A DNA stretch of 10,363 bases from an uncultured Campylobacter sp. (lineage in GTDB: Bacteria > Campylobacterota > Campylobacteria > Campylobacterales > Campylobacteraceae): NCBI RefSeq assembly GCF_938017705.1, contig NZ_CALIIS010000219.1, positions 1-10,363 on the forward strand, read 5' to 3'. The translations under genes and the position numbers were made by a program. Positions 1 to 7,622 of the stretch are shown here, in pieces. The notes under the pieces are model-generated. The model saw only the letters and a list, made by a program, of their open reading frames with translations. It ran no database searches and was not told the origin of the DNA. The stretch's first letter is position 1. Each line of letters opens with the position of its first letter.

Positions 1-779
1 GTAACTTCTTTATTTTCAATTAGATACATTTTAGGAAAAGTCCTTGATACTATTGCAATAATTTTTTCTTCACATATAAAACGACCGGTAAAAGTACCTG
101 ACGCATCGATATCTAGCATTTTTTTTAGCATAAAATATCTCTGCTGAAAAGCAATGGTTTCATTTGTTTTATTGTCTATGATTCTCATTGTGTCGGAGTG
201 AAAGTATTTAGAGGCGAACCAATTTAAATTTACCTTGTCATATAGAACGGTATAGTTCATCTTAGGCATCTTGTCTTTCGTAGTTATGATTTTATTCGAG
301 TCGATTATTTTTATGATTCTAGCTCTGATATCATCATAGTGCGACGTCTTTTCTCCTAGCTCTTGCTTTACCTCTTTTACTATTTTGTCGTATTCGTCTT
401 GATTTTTTTCGTAATGATATATGGCTACGTTTCCATCAGGTAAATTTAAGGCTAACGTCTTTAGATGGATGCCGTCAAGGTAGTTATTCATCATATTTTC
501 TATATCTTGCTCGTTAAAGCCATTAAAAACGTTATCCTCAAAATAAATACTTTCCGGATACTCTACCGTTTCCTTTATAAAGGACTTTGGCATAGTATGG
601 CAATAATATGCTCCAAGAATGTTTGTAATGATGATGTCGTAAGTAGGGATCAGGAGTAATACGACCGCTACGATGCCTCTGATCCAATTTTTCTTAATAT
701 ATTTTGCGGTAATAAGCATAATGATAGCGCTAACGGCTATATAAGGAATAATGTAGAAAAATAGTATTATCATCCCCAT
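1..779 (-). CDS. Unrecognised membrane-anchored protein, C-terminus cut by window edge
   Basis: I do not recognise this protein. The frame stays open from an ATG at 777-779 to the left edge, giving 259 residues without a stop, so only the 3' end is missing. An AAAGGGG ribosome site (785-791) lies 5 bases upstream. Residues 3-25 are strongly hydrophobic, followed by a basic stretch (AKYIKKNWIR, 25-34) and a second hydrophobic segment at about 35-56. This suggests two membrane helices or a hairpin anchor. The rest is soluble-looking, rich in charged residues, Asn and Tyr, with a helical charged stretch at about 123-160. No cysteine pair, nucleotide-binding loop or known catalytic motif is visible. 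The gene is visibly more AT-rich than the genes to its right, which may indicate a different history. It is co-directional with the tviB-type gene 137 bases upstream. That it is coding is well supported; its role is unknown. Confidence 0.8.
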   Translation of the reverse strand, partial: MGMIILFFYIIPYIAVSAIIMLITAKYIKKNWIRGIVAVVLLLIPTYDIIITNILGAYYCHTMPKSFIKETVEYPESIYFEDNVFNGFNEQDIENMMNNYLDGIHLKTLALNLPDGNVAIYHYEKNQDEYDKIVKEVKQELGEKTSHYDDIRARIIKIIDSNKIITTKDKMPKMNYTVLYDKVNLNWFASKYFHSDTMRIIDNKTNETIAFQQRYFMLKKMLDIDASGTFTGRFICEEKIIAIVSRTFPKMYLIENKEV

Positions 780-838
780 AGCATCCCCTTTGACTGCCAA
801 ATAAAGCGAAGGGTAAAGTTGACGCCGCTTTTTTGCAT
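770..838 (-). CDS. Possible 22-codon upstream ORF overlapping the membrane protein start
   Basis: An ATG at 836-838 opens a 22-residue frame (MQKSGVNFTL...MLWG) that ends at a TGA at 770-772, so it overlaps the start of the membrane protein gene by 10 bases. An AAAAGGA ribosome site (844-850) with 5-base spacing precedes it and is at least as good as that of the main gene. It could be a leader peptide coupling translation to the next gene, a relic of a longer gene, or chance. It shows no signal peptide or attenuator-like run of one amino acid. Being short, it rests mainly on its ribosome site and stop/start overlap. Confidence 0.3.
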   Translation of the reverse strand: MQKSGVNFTLRFIWQSKGMLWG

Positions 839-916
839 ATCGATCCTTTTAAAATGCTTTAATATCTTAAAATTATTTTCTGCTTTTAAAATACCAATTT
901 AAACCTCGGCTAAATT

Positions 917-2173
917 TCAGAGCTTTCCTTGCGCGCCTTTATAGACGTTTTTCACGTCGTAAACCAGCGAGCCCGCGTAATCAAGCTCAAAAAATTGCTT
1001 ATGCGCCACGGCGATTACGACGCAGTCAAATTTGCGCAAGTCAGGCTTTTGCAGCAGATCGATGTCGTAGTATCTCTTAGCGTCGGCGGCGCTCGCCCAA
1101 GGATCATAGACGCTTACTTCGCAGCCGAAATTTTTAAGCTCGCTTATCATATCCACGACGCGCGTATTGCGGGTATCGGGGCAGTTTTCTTTAAACGTAA
1201 GTCCCAAGATCAAGACCTTCGCGCCCTTTACCTTTTCGTCGTATTTTATCATCATCTTGACGACCTCCGTAGCGACGTAGCTTCCCATATTGTCGTTGAT
1301 ACGGCGGCTTGAGAGGATGATTTCGGGGTGATATCCCACCTCGGTCGCCTTCTGCGCCAGATAGTACGGATCGATGCCGATGCAGTGTCCGCCCACGAGC
1401 CCCGGACGGAAGCTTAAGAAATTCCACTTCGTAGCCGCCGCGTCGATGACGTCGTTGGTGTTTATACCAAGCTTGCCGAACAGGATCGCAAGCTCGTTGA
1501 TAAAGCCGATATTGATGTCGCGCTGGGTGTTTTCGATCACCTTCGCGGCTTCGGCGACCTTGATGCTGCTGGCGCGAAAGGTGCCATTTTGCAGGATGCT
1601 AAGATAGACGCTATCTACGACGTCCAAAGCCTCGGGGGTGCTTGCCGAGACGATCTTTTTGATCTTCGTGACGGTGTGAACTTTATCACCGGGATTGATC
1701 CGCTCGGGCGAATATCCGCAGAAAAAATCGCGGTTAAATTTTAGCCCGCTAGCCCGCTGCAACACCGGCACGCAATCCTCCTCCGTAGCGCCCGGATAGA
1801 CGGTGCTTTCATACACGACGATGTCGCCCTTTTTAAGCACGGCGCCGACGCTTTCGCTGGCCTTGATTAGCGGCGTGAGATCAGGGCGATTTAGCCTATC
1901 TACGGGCGTCGGCACGCACACGATGTAAAAATTACTCTGCCTCATATCATCTAGCTTTGCGCTAAATTTAAGCCCGTTTTGAATCGCTGCGGCAAGCTCC
2001 TCGTCGCTAAGCTCCAGCGTGCGGTCGTGCCCGCCGCGCAGCTCGTCTATGCGGTCCTGAGCTACGTCAAAGCCCACGACCTCGTGTTTTGCCGCAAACG
2101 CCGCCGCCAAAGGAAGCCCAACGTAGCCAAGCCCGATTATCGCTATTTTCATTTTTCCCTCATTTGCTTTCAT
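917..2173 (-). CDS. tviB: UDP-N-acetyl-D-glucosamine/galactosamine 6-dehydrogenase (TviB/WbpO type)
   Basis: This enzyme oxidises C6 of a UDP-N-acetylhexosamine to the uronic acid in two NAD+-dependent steps, supplying a precursor for surface polysaccharide in the cytoplasm. With the start chosen here it has 418 residues. The Rossmann loop GLGYVG is at 14-19, an acidic residue closes the second strand (GFD, 34-36), the central Lys/Asn pair lies in AAKVIENTQRD (K211, N215), and the catalytic cysteine is C264 in GGHCIGIDPYYL. The C-terminal UDP-binding domain contains CPDTRNTR (331-338). The wording of these motifs is that of TviB/WbpO and not of UDP-glucose dehydrogenase. The start at 2173 has an AAGAGGAG site; an ATG at 2152 is also plausible (GAGG site, begins MKIAIIG). 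The ATG at 2203 lacks a site and falls inside a repeat. No other polysaccharide gene is in view, so the final sugar is unknown. The gene looks more GC-rich than clpA. Confidence 0.9.
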   Translation of the reverse strand: MKANEGKMKIAIIGLGYVGLPLAAAFAAKHEVVGFDVAQDRIDELRGGHDRTLELSDEELAAAIQNGLKFSAKLDDMRQSNFYIVCVPTPVDRLNRPDLTPLIKASESVGAVLKKGDIVVYESTVYPGATEEDCVPVLQRASGLKFNRDFFCGYSPERINPGDKVHTVTKIKKIVSASTPEALDVVDSVYLSILQNGTFRASSIKVAEAAKVIENTQRDINIGFINELAILFGKLGINTNDVIDAAATKWNFLSFRPGLVGGHCIGIDPYYLAQKATEVGYHPEIILSSRRINDNMGSYVATEVVKMMIKYDEKVKGAKVLILGLTFKENCPDTRNTRVVDMISELKNFGCEVSVYDPWASAADAKRYYDIDLLQKPDLRKFDCVVIAVAHKQFFELDYAGSLVYDVKNVYKGAQGKL

Positions 2174-2176
2174 ATT

Positions 2177-2184
2177 CTCCTCTT
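2177..2184 (-). promoter_or_regulatory. Ribosome binding site deciding the tviB-type start
   Basis: The minus strand reads AAGAGGAG three bases before the ATG at 2171-2173 (GAGG with a 5-base spacer). The longer ATG at 2201-2203 has no purine-rich site, which argues for the shorter protein. A second, weaker GAGG precedes the ATG at 2150-2152. Confidence 0.55.
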
Positions 2185-2190
2185 TTCTTG

Positions 2191-2236
2191 CGTTAAATTT
2201 CATCGTTAAATTTCGCAGTCAAACTCGCTAAATTTC
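2191..2236. repeat. Tandem and nearby copies of CGYTAAATTTC
   Basis: On the plus strand CGTTAAATTTC occurs at 2191-2201 and 2204-2214, and CGCTAAATTTC at 2226-2236. The first two lie in a tandem 13-bp near-duplication (CGTTAAATTTCAT, then CGTTAAATTTCGC). The copies sit just upstream of the tviB-type gene, and the first supplies the spurious upstream ATG. Confidence 0.6.
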
Positions 2237-2262
2237 ACAGTTGCGCAGACATACAGCACGAA

Positions 2263-2268
2263 TTTATA
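2263..2268 (-). promoter_or_regulatory. Weak candidate -10 element upstream of tviB-type gene
   Basis: The minus strand reads TATAAA here, about 90 bases before the gene start, with a T-rich stretch (AAATTTTTAA) upstream. Campylobacter sigma-70 promoters have a TATAAT-like -10, upstream T-rich periodicity and little -35 conservation. This is the best match seen in the gap, but AT-rich words are common here, so the call is tentative. Confidence 0.22.
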
Positions 2269-2376
2269 GCGCTGCGTCTTAAAAATTTACGTTACAAGCT
2301 TGCTCTCTGTTTTATTTGCGTTACTTGCGCGACGACAAATTTAAAATTTTGCCTTTACGCGGAATTTTGCGCTACG

Positions 2377-2570
2377 GCAAAATCACAAGCCACGATAAAA
2401 TTCCATTGCTTTAGTGCAGCGAGCGGCGCTATGCAAAATTTCAAGCCGTGATAAAATTTTACTACCGCGCCAAAATCCCGCATCACGATAAAATTCCATC
2501 GCCGTGCCGTTAAAATTTACGCCGCGAAATTCTATGCTGCCAAAATTCCGCGCCGTAAAATTTAAACGCC
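2377..2570. repeat. Degenerate AAAATT-core repeat array
   Basis: Three related 29-bp units start at 2377, 2433 and 2470. The first and third share an exact 16-mer, CACGATAAAATTCCAT, at 2391-2406 and 2484-2499, and match at about 26 of 32 positions over 2378-2409 and 2471-2502. The second unit has the form CGTGATAAAATTTTAC (2447-2462). Further cores follow at 2512, 2526, 2542 and 2557, flanked by GCCGCG or CGCGCCG. All keep the same orientation, an A/T core followed by a GC-rich block. Function unknown. Confidence 0.6.
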
Positions 2571-2659
2571 GATAAATTCAAAAAAGCCGCGCCGAATTCC
2601 ACGAATTTTCGTCGCCGCAAGTCGCAAAATTTTAAAAAACTTCGCGAAATTTAGCAAAT

Positions 2660-4480
2660 TTAATCTTTAATTTCAACTGCCTCATCCTTGATCTCGACCT
2701 TTTGCGTGGCGTTTGCGTCGGCTGCGGGCTTTAGATAGCCCTCCTCTATCAAAATTCCTACCGCCCGCTTAAAGATCGGCAGCGCGTTTTGAGCGGCGTA
2801 GTAGCTGCCCCTTTTAGGCTCGCGCACCAAAACGCCGATCGTGTAGCTGGTGTCTGCGTCGTTGGCAAAGCCGAAAAACGAGCTATTATAGGCGCTCGAA
2901 TAGCCGCCCCCCTTAGCGATACGCGCAGTGCCCGTCTTGCCGCCGATTTGCAGCCCCGCTACCCGCCCTTTGCGCCCCGTGCCGCTCTCAACCGTTTTGA
3001 TTAAAATTCCTTTTATTACGTCAGCGGTAGGTTTAGAGATTACCTGGCGGGTTTCGCTTTCGTTAACGGTGTAAGTTTTGCCATTATTTTCGAGATTTTC
3101 GACTAGGCGCGGGCTAATCATGACGCCGCCGTTGTTAAAGACGGTATAGGCATTGAGCATCTGAAGGAATGTCATCTGCGCGCCGTAGCCGTAGCTGATC
3201 GTGGCTTTGTAAATTTTATTATTCAGGCTTTTGATACTAGGTATATTTCCGCTTTGCTCATACGGCAGATCGATACCCGTTTTTTGCGACATACCGAAGT
3301 TCATCAGCCCGTCATAAATAGCCTGCCCCTCCAGCCGCTCTGAAATTTTAATCATTCCAATATTTGAGCTATGGATGATGATCTCCTCGCCGCTCATCTG
3401 CTTTGCAGGATGCGTGTCGCGGATCGTGCGAGTACCAAGCTTATAGCTGCCGTTATAGGTATTAATGATCTCGCCCGGTTTGACGGCTTTGGCATCATAG
3501 GCGATTGCGAAAATTATCGGCTTCATAATCGAGCCCACTTCGTAGGCGTATTCGCTCGCGGTAAAATTTAAATTCTTAAGATCGTTTTTCGTGATGTTTG
3601 AGGGGTCATAGCGGGCATTGGTCGCAAGGGATAAAATTTTGCCCGTTTTGGAGTTCATAATGCCTACCACGATTTCTCGTGCATCGTAATTATCAGCGCC
3701 CTCATCGCTTAGGCGCTCTATCTTTCTTTGCAGCGTTAGTGGCACGCTTAGACGGACGTTGTAGCCGTCGATCCTGCCCGTTTTTTTGCTGCTGCGCTCT
3801 AGAATGATATTACCACCGATATCACGCGGACCCACGATAAACTCATCTCTAACCGGCGCTAGATAATACTCATAGTACTTCTCGATCCCCTTAATTCCGC
3901 TAACCTTGGTGATGCCATCAACCTCTTTTTTATTGATATAGCCGATTAACGGAGTGAGCGAATCGCCGACATTGTAGCTGCGCTTCTCGCCGCTTTCGCT
4001 CACGCTCATGCGGATAGGCGGATTTAACCTGCCGTTTGAGCCTATGAAGCTTACGAAGACCTTTTTTAAATTTAGCTTATATGCAAGCTCTTTTAGATGC
4101 ACGGCGGTTTTGGCGTCGATCTTATACGACAGCACGGTCGTGCCGCCAGAGCCCTCGATCGCGCTTTTGACGCGCTTTTCACTATCGCCCGTGTAGATGC
4201 AGTATAGCCGCACGAAAAGATCAAGCTTGTTTTTATCGATGCTGCGCGCATCGACGCTAACTTTGTAGAGTTTGACGGAATTTGCCGCGACGTAGTTATC
4301 TTTTGCGATTATCGCGCCGCGGATCGCGCTGTTGGTTTCATTGACATCCAGGCGCGGTAACTTGCGCTCGGTGCTGCCCCAAAAATATAAAATCGCCAAA
4401 AATACAAAAAGCGCCGCCGGCACGAATATAAACATCACAATAATCATACCGACCGAGGAGCTTTTATCTCTTTGCCACAT
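2660..4480 (-). CDS. ftsI: FtsI-type class B penicillin-binding protein (septal peptidoglycan transpeptidase)
   Basis: This protein cross-links peptidoglycan stem peptides at the division site, acting in the periplasm from a single membrane anchor. It has 606 residues. A short basic cytoplasmic tail precedes one membrane helix at about 11-34, then a non-catalytic periplasmic region, then the transpeptidase domain. The catalytic serine motif is S317-I-M-K320, the second motif S371-S-N373 and the third K515-T-G517 (GGKTGTA). SSNIG, SYGYG...T.LQ..NAY and SFFGFA point to FtsI over the PBP2/MrdA class. The usual RGxIxDRNG signature is degraded to RGAIIAKDNYVAA (54-66). The C-terminus has a charged tail with VEIKD twice (595-599, 602-606). 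The gene begins 62 bases after aat on the same strand and is probably the last gene of the operon. Its ribosome site (AAAGAAATAAG) is weak. Confidence 0.92.
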   Translation of the reverse strand: MWQRDKSSSVGMIIVMFIFVPAALFVFLAILYFWGSTERKLPRLDVNETNSAIRGAIIAKDNYVAANSVKLYKVSVDARSIDKNKLDLFVRLYCIYTGDSEKRVKSAIEGSGGTTVLSYKIDAKTAVHLKELAYKLNLKKVFVSFIGSNGRLNPPIRMSVSESGEKRSYNVGDSLTPLIGYINKKEVDGITKVSGIKGIEKYYEYYLAPVRDEFIVGPRDIGGNIILERSSKKTGRIDGYNVRLSVPLTLQRKIERLSDEGADNYDAREIVVGIMNSKTGKILSLATNARYDPSNITKNDLKNLNFTASEYAYEVGSIMKPIIFAIAYDAKAVKPGEIINTYNGSYKLGTRTIRDTHPAKQMSGEEIIIHSSNIGMIKISERLEGQAIYDGLMNFGMSQKTGIDLPYEQSGNIPSIKSLNNKIYKATISYGYGAQMTFLQMLNAYTVFNNGGVMISPRLVENLENNGKTYTVNESETRQVISKPTADVIKGILIKTVESGTGRKGRVAGLQIGGKTGTARIAKGGGYSSAYNSSFFGFANDADTSYTIGVLVREPKRGSYYAAQNALPIFKRAVGILIEEGYLKPAADANATQKVEIKDEAVEIKD

Positions 4481-4542
4481 CTTATTTCTTTAAAATTCTA
4501 AATTCCGCGCATTTTTTACGCTGCTGCATCTCAAGCTTTGAC

Positions 4543-5226
4543 TCAATGCTGCGCTCCGCGCGGAACTTTAAGATCCGCAAAGCGCTCAAAGCCGCTATCT
4601 TGCGCACTAAGCTCAGCAAATAGAGCGAGGAATTCCGCTCGCGGCATCTCTTTAGCACCCATAAATTTCAGATGCTCGTTCATAATCTGACAATCGATTA
4701 AAAAGCCGAAATTTGCAAGCACCTCACAAAGCCTAATCAGCGCTACTTTCGAAGCATTGCTCTTTAGGCTCAGCATACTCTCGCCGCAAAACACACGCCC
4801 AAAAATTAGCCCGTATAGCCCACCCACAAGCTCGCCGTCCTCGTACGCCTCGACGCTGTGAGCGTAGCCGTCTGCTGCCAAACGCGAGTAAGCCTGCACG
4901 ATCTGCTCGCTGATCCACGTGCCGTCGCTCTCTTTTTTTCGTACGTCTTTGCAGCGCTCGATGAAGCCCTTAAAATTCGCGTCAAATTTAACGTCATATC
5001 GCTTAAGATAGGGCTTAATGGACTTTTGCACACGCACTTCGCGTGGATCAAGCACTGCGCGCGGATCGGGCGACCACCATAAAATCGGCTCATCCTCGTT
5101 AAACCACGGAAATATCCCTGCGCTATAAGCGCTAAGCAAGCAATCCTCGCTCAGGTCGCCGCCACTTGCAAGCGGCGCAAAATCGGGCGCATCCATAGGA
5201 TCTGGAAAATCGTAAAACCGAGCCAT
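4543..5226 (-). CDS. aat: Leucyl/phenylalanyl-tRNA--protein transferase
   Basis: Aat transfers Leu or Phe from aminoacyl-tRNA onto proteins starting with Lys or Arg, creating primary N-degrons for ClpS-ClpAP in the cytoplasm. The 227-residue length is normal for the family. Diagnostic motifs appear in order: SAYSAGIFPWF (32-42), WWSPDPR (50-56), TWI (103-105), AHSVE (122-126), VGGLYGL (134-140), FCGESM.S..SNASK (146-160) and LIDCQ (176-180, with the conserved Asp at 178). Its ATG overlaps the clpA stop by one base (TAATG) and has no clear ribosome site of its own. It is therefore probably translated by coupling to clpA, which ties its level to that of the unfoldase it serves. Confidence 0.96.
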   Translation of the reverse strand: MARFYDFPDPMDAPDFAPLASGGDLSEDCLLSAYSAGIFPWFNEDEPILWWSPDPRAVLDPREVRVQKSIKPYLKRYDVKFDANFKGFIERCKDVRKKESDGTWISEQIVQAYSRLAADGYAHSVEAYEDGELVGGLYGLIFGRVFCGESMLSLKSNASKVALIRLCEVLANFGFLIDCQIMNEHLKFMGAKEMPRAEFLALFAELSAQDSGFERFADLKVPRGAQH

Positions 5227-7607
5227 TATTTAACGACACTGCTTTGAGCTAGTGCGGGTTGCTTTTTTTCTATCTGCGGCAAAGGCGTAGAAGCAAAGCT
5301 AAAGCTTAGCTCGCCATCTTTTACGCTCACGCTAACCAAGCCGCCCTCTTGCAGCGCACCAAAAAGCAGCTCGCCGCTTATATGATCGCTTATCTGCGAG
5401 CTGATCTCGCGCTTTAAATTTCGCGCGCCAAACTCGTCCGAATAGCCGCGCGAGATAATCAAATCTTTTGCTTCCTTGTTTAGACTAATCTTTACGTTTT
5501 TTAGCTGCGACTCCAACTCACCGATAGTTTTATCCACGATCTTTTCTAAAATTTCGCCGCTTAAGCGGTTGAAATTTATGATTTTATCGATGCGATTGCG
5601 AAATTCCGGCGCAAAGAAGCTTTTTATGGCGCTATCTACTTTATAGCTCTCATCTTTTGTAAATCCAACTTGCGGCGCTTCTTTCGTGCCTAAATTCGAC
5701 GTCATTATTATGATCGTATTTTTAAAATCGGTCGTAACGCCGTTGTTATCGGTAAGACTTGCGTTATCGAAAATTCCTAAAAAAATATTCGTCATGCTAG
5801 GATGAGCTTTTTCTACTTCATCAAATAAAATGACGCTGTAAGGGTGCTTTTTGATGTTATTCGTTAAAATTCCGCCATTTTCAAAGCCCACGTATCCAGG
5901 AGGTGCTCCGATGAGCCTCGAGACGCTGTGGGCTTCCATATACTCGCTCATATCATAGCGCTCAAAATGCACTCCAAGCTGCGCGGCTAAGACCTTGGCT
6001 AGCTCACTTTTGCCCACGCCGCTACTACCTGCAAATAAAAATACGCCGATTGGGGAGCTTGCACCTCCAAGCCCGGCGTAAGAGCGTAGAAGCGCCTTAC
6101 AAAGACTGCTAACCGCTTCATCTTGACCGAAAATTTCACGCTTGATATTGGCTTCCAGATTTTTTAGTACTTGTTTATTATCGACGCTGCTGCTTAAATT
6201 TGCGATATTCGCGCTAATCGAAAGCGTATTTACTAAATCGTCTTTGCTGATTTCAAGCGGAGCTTCGTGCGGCTTAAACGCAAAGCTCGCGCCCACCTCA
6301 TCGATGAGATCAATGGCACTATCGGGAAGAAATTTATCGCTTTGATATTTTTTAGCAAGCGTTACGCTATCACGCAAAATTTCGTCGCTAAATTTCACTC
6401 CGTGAAATTCCTCATATTTTTTGGCTACGCCTTTTAAAATTTCGACGCTATCGTCAATGCTAGGCTCGCTTACATCGATCTTACAAAACCTGCGGCTAAG
6501 CGCTTTATCCTGCGAAAACGAGCGGTATTCGCCGTATGTAGTAGCGCCGATGACCGATAGCTCGCCGCTTGCAAGCGAAGGCTTTAGGATGTTTGACATA
6601 TCAAGTTCGTTGCGATTGCCCGTGCCTGCGCCAACGATCGTGTGAATTTCATCGATAAATAAAATCGCATTTTGATTAGCGCTAAACTCGTCTATAAGGT
6701 CTTTTAGCCTCTCCTCAAACTCCCCGCGCAGCGTAGTGCCTGCGATCAGCGCGCCAGCATCGAGAGCGTAAATCACCTTGTTTTTTAGCTTTTCTGGCAC
6801 TTCGCCGCGGACGATTTTTAGCGCGATACCCTCGATGATCGCGGTTTTACCAACTCCTGCTTCGCCCACTAAGATCGGATTATTTTTCTTGCGGCGACAG
6901 AGGGTTTGTAGCGTCTTTTCGATCTCTTTTTCGCGTCCGATGAGTGGATCGATCTTACCTTCAAGCGCGATTTTATTGAGGTTTGCTGTATAAAGTGAAC
7001 TAGGCGAATCCTTTTTAATATCGCGCTCGTTTATGGCGTCCTTTTCGCCCTCAAACGCGGGCTCAAATTCCGTATTCTGCCACTGCCTGCGGCTTTCGTC
7101 ATAATTCATCGCATGCGTGATATCATCGATATCGTATGAGTTTAGCTTAATCGCTGCGGCTTCGTCGCGAGAAACGACCTCATCACGGTGATCGAAAGCG
7201 GATTTGTACTTTCGCACAATGAGCTCAAAAATCGCGGCATTGATACCGTAGTGATTTAAAATTTTAGTGCAGTCGTTTTCCTTATCATTTAGAATTTTAA
7301 GCATAAAATCAAGCTCGTTTTTAGGCTCTTTAGCGTTATTTAATTCAGTATAGAACTGCTTAAATTCTATCGTCTGCGCCGGAGCCTTGCCGCTTGATTT
7401 AGGCATCATATCCAAAAGCCCGCCCAGATTATCCAAGATATTTAGGTAGTTAATATCCGGAATTTCTTTGGCGATGAGCCCATGGAAGGGCTTATTGTAT
7501 TTAAAAATCGCATAAACTACGTGCGAAGTGGTGATATATTCGTCCTCGCCGTCGTTTGCGACGCTGATTGCTTGTTCAAAATGTTTGTTTAAAAAAAATC
7601 CTATCAT
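5226..7607 (-). CDS. clpA: ATP-dependent Clp protease ATP-binding subunit ClpA
   Basis: ClpA is the AAA+ unfoldase that threads substrates into ClpP. At 793 residues it is slightly longer than the familiar enterobacterial protein. An N-domain (about 1-140), the docking site for ClpS, is followed by a charged linker and two ATPase modules. D1 has Walker A GEAGVGKT (248-255), Walker B ILFIDE (D319, E320) and arginines in SRRF (371-374). D2 has Walker A GSSGVGKS (527-534), Walker B ILFDE (D596, E597), the pore loop GYVG (571-574) and arginines in FRNR (669-672). VGF at 647-649 aligns with the IGL tripeptide that contacts ClpP, so this is a ClpP partner and not ClpB. The D1 pore loop reads TTLRG (291-295), with Leu where KYRG has Tyr. 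It follows clpS by 15 bases, with an AAAGGA site 5 bases before the ATG. Confidence 0.96.
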   Translation of the reverse strand: MIGFFLNKHFEQAISVANDGEDEYITTSHVVYAIFKYNKPFHGLIAKEIPDINYLNILDNLGGLLDMMPKSSGKAPAQTIEFKQFYTELNNAKEPKNELDFMLKILNDKENDCTKILNHYGINAAIFELIVRKYKSAFDHRDEVVSRDEAAAIKLNSYDIDDITHAMNYDESRRQWQNTEFEPAFEGEKDAINERDIKKDSPSSLYTANLNKIALEGKIDPLIGREKEIEKTLQTLCRRKKNNPILVGEAGVGKTAIIEGIALKIVRGEVPEKLKNKVIYALDAGALIAGTTLRGEFEERLKDLIDEFSANQNAILFIDEIHTIVGAGTGNRNELDMSNILKPSLASGELSVIGATTYGEYRSFSQDKALSRRFCKIDVSEPSIDDSVEILKGVAKKYEEFHGVKFSDEILRDSVTLAKKYQSDKFLPDSAIDLIDEVGASFAFKPHEAPLEISKDDLVNTLSISANIANLSSSVDNKQVLKNLEANIKREIFGQDEAVSSLCKALLRSYAGLGGASSPIGVFLFAGSSGVGKSELAKVLAAQLGVHFERYDMSEYMEAHSVSRLIGAPPGYVGFENGGILTNNIKKHPYSVILFDEVEKAHPSMTNIFLGIFDNASLTDNNGVTTDFKNTIIIMTSNLGTKEAPQVGFTKDESYKVDSAIKSFFAPEFRNRIDKIINFNRLSGEILEKIVDKTIGELESQLKNVKISLNKEAKDLIISRGYSDEFGARNLKREISSQISDHISGELLFGALQEGGLVSVSVKDGELSFSFASTPLPQIEKKQPALAQSSVVK

Positions 7608-7622
7608 TGCTTTCCTTTAAAT

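Larger units (their letters stand above)
2174..2659. other. Gene-free gap between ftsI and tviB-type gene, repeat-rich
   Basis: No frame on either strand here looks coding: only short frames of ordinary background type are found, with no recognisable protein fragment. The stretch alternates GC-rich blocks (GCCGCG and similar) with A/T cores (AAAATTT), listed separately as repeats. A short inverted repeat ACGAATTTTCGT (on the plus strand, near 2602) and a T-run on the minus strand near 2580-2585 are present but do not form a convincing intrinsic terminator. The gap probably holds the end of the ftsI transcript and the tviB-type promoter. Confidence 0.6.

Noticed and set aside
839..916. Promoter for the left-edge membrane protein
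   Set aside because: The gap is AT-rich with several TATTAAA or TAAGAT-like words, and none stands out enough to choose.
2377..2570. CRISPR array in the ftsI/tviB gap or at the right end
   Set aside because: Repeats are degenerate and irregularly spaced with no unique spacers of constant length, and no cas gene is present.
2580..2640. Intrinsic terminator after ftsI
   Set aside because: A T-run and a short ACGAA/TTCGT inverted repeat exist, but they are not adjacent in the required stem-then-T order.
2204..2659. Decayed pseudogene filling the gap upstream of the dehydrogenase
   Set aside because: Translation on both strands gave no recognisable protein fragment; the repeat structure explains the stretch better.
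4733..5093. Alternative minus-strand frames inside aat (4733-4918, 4806-5093)
   Set aside because: They overlap the motif-complete aat gene in other frames and show no protein family features.
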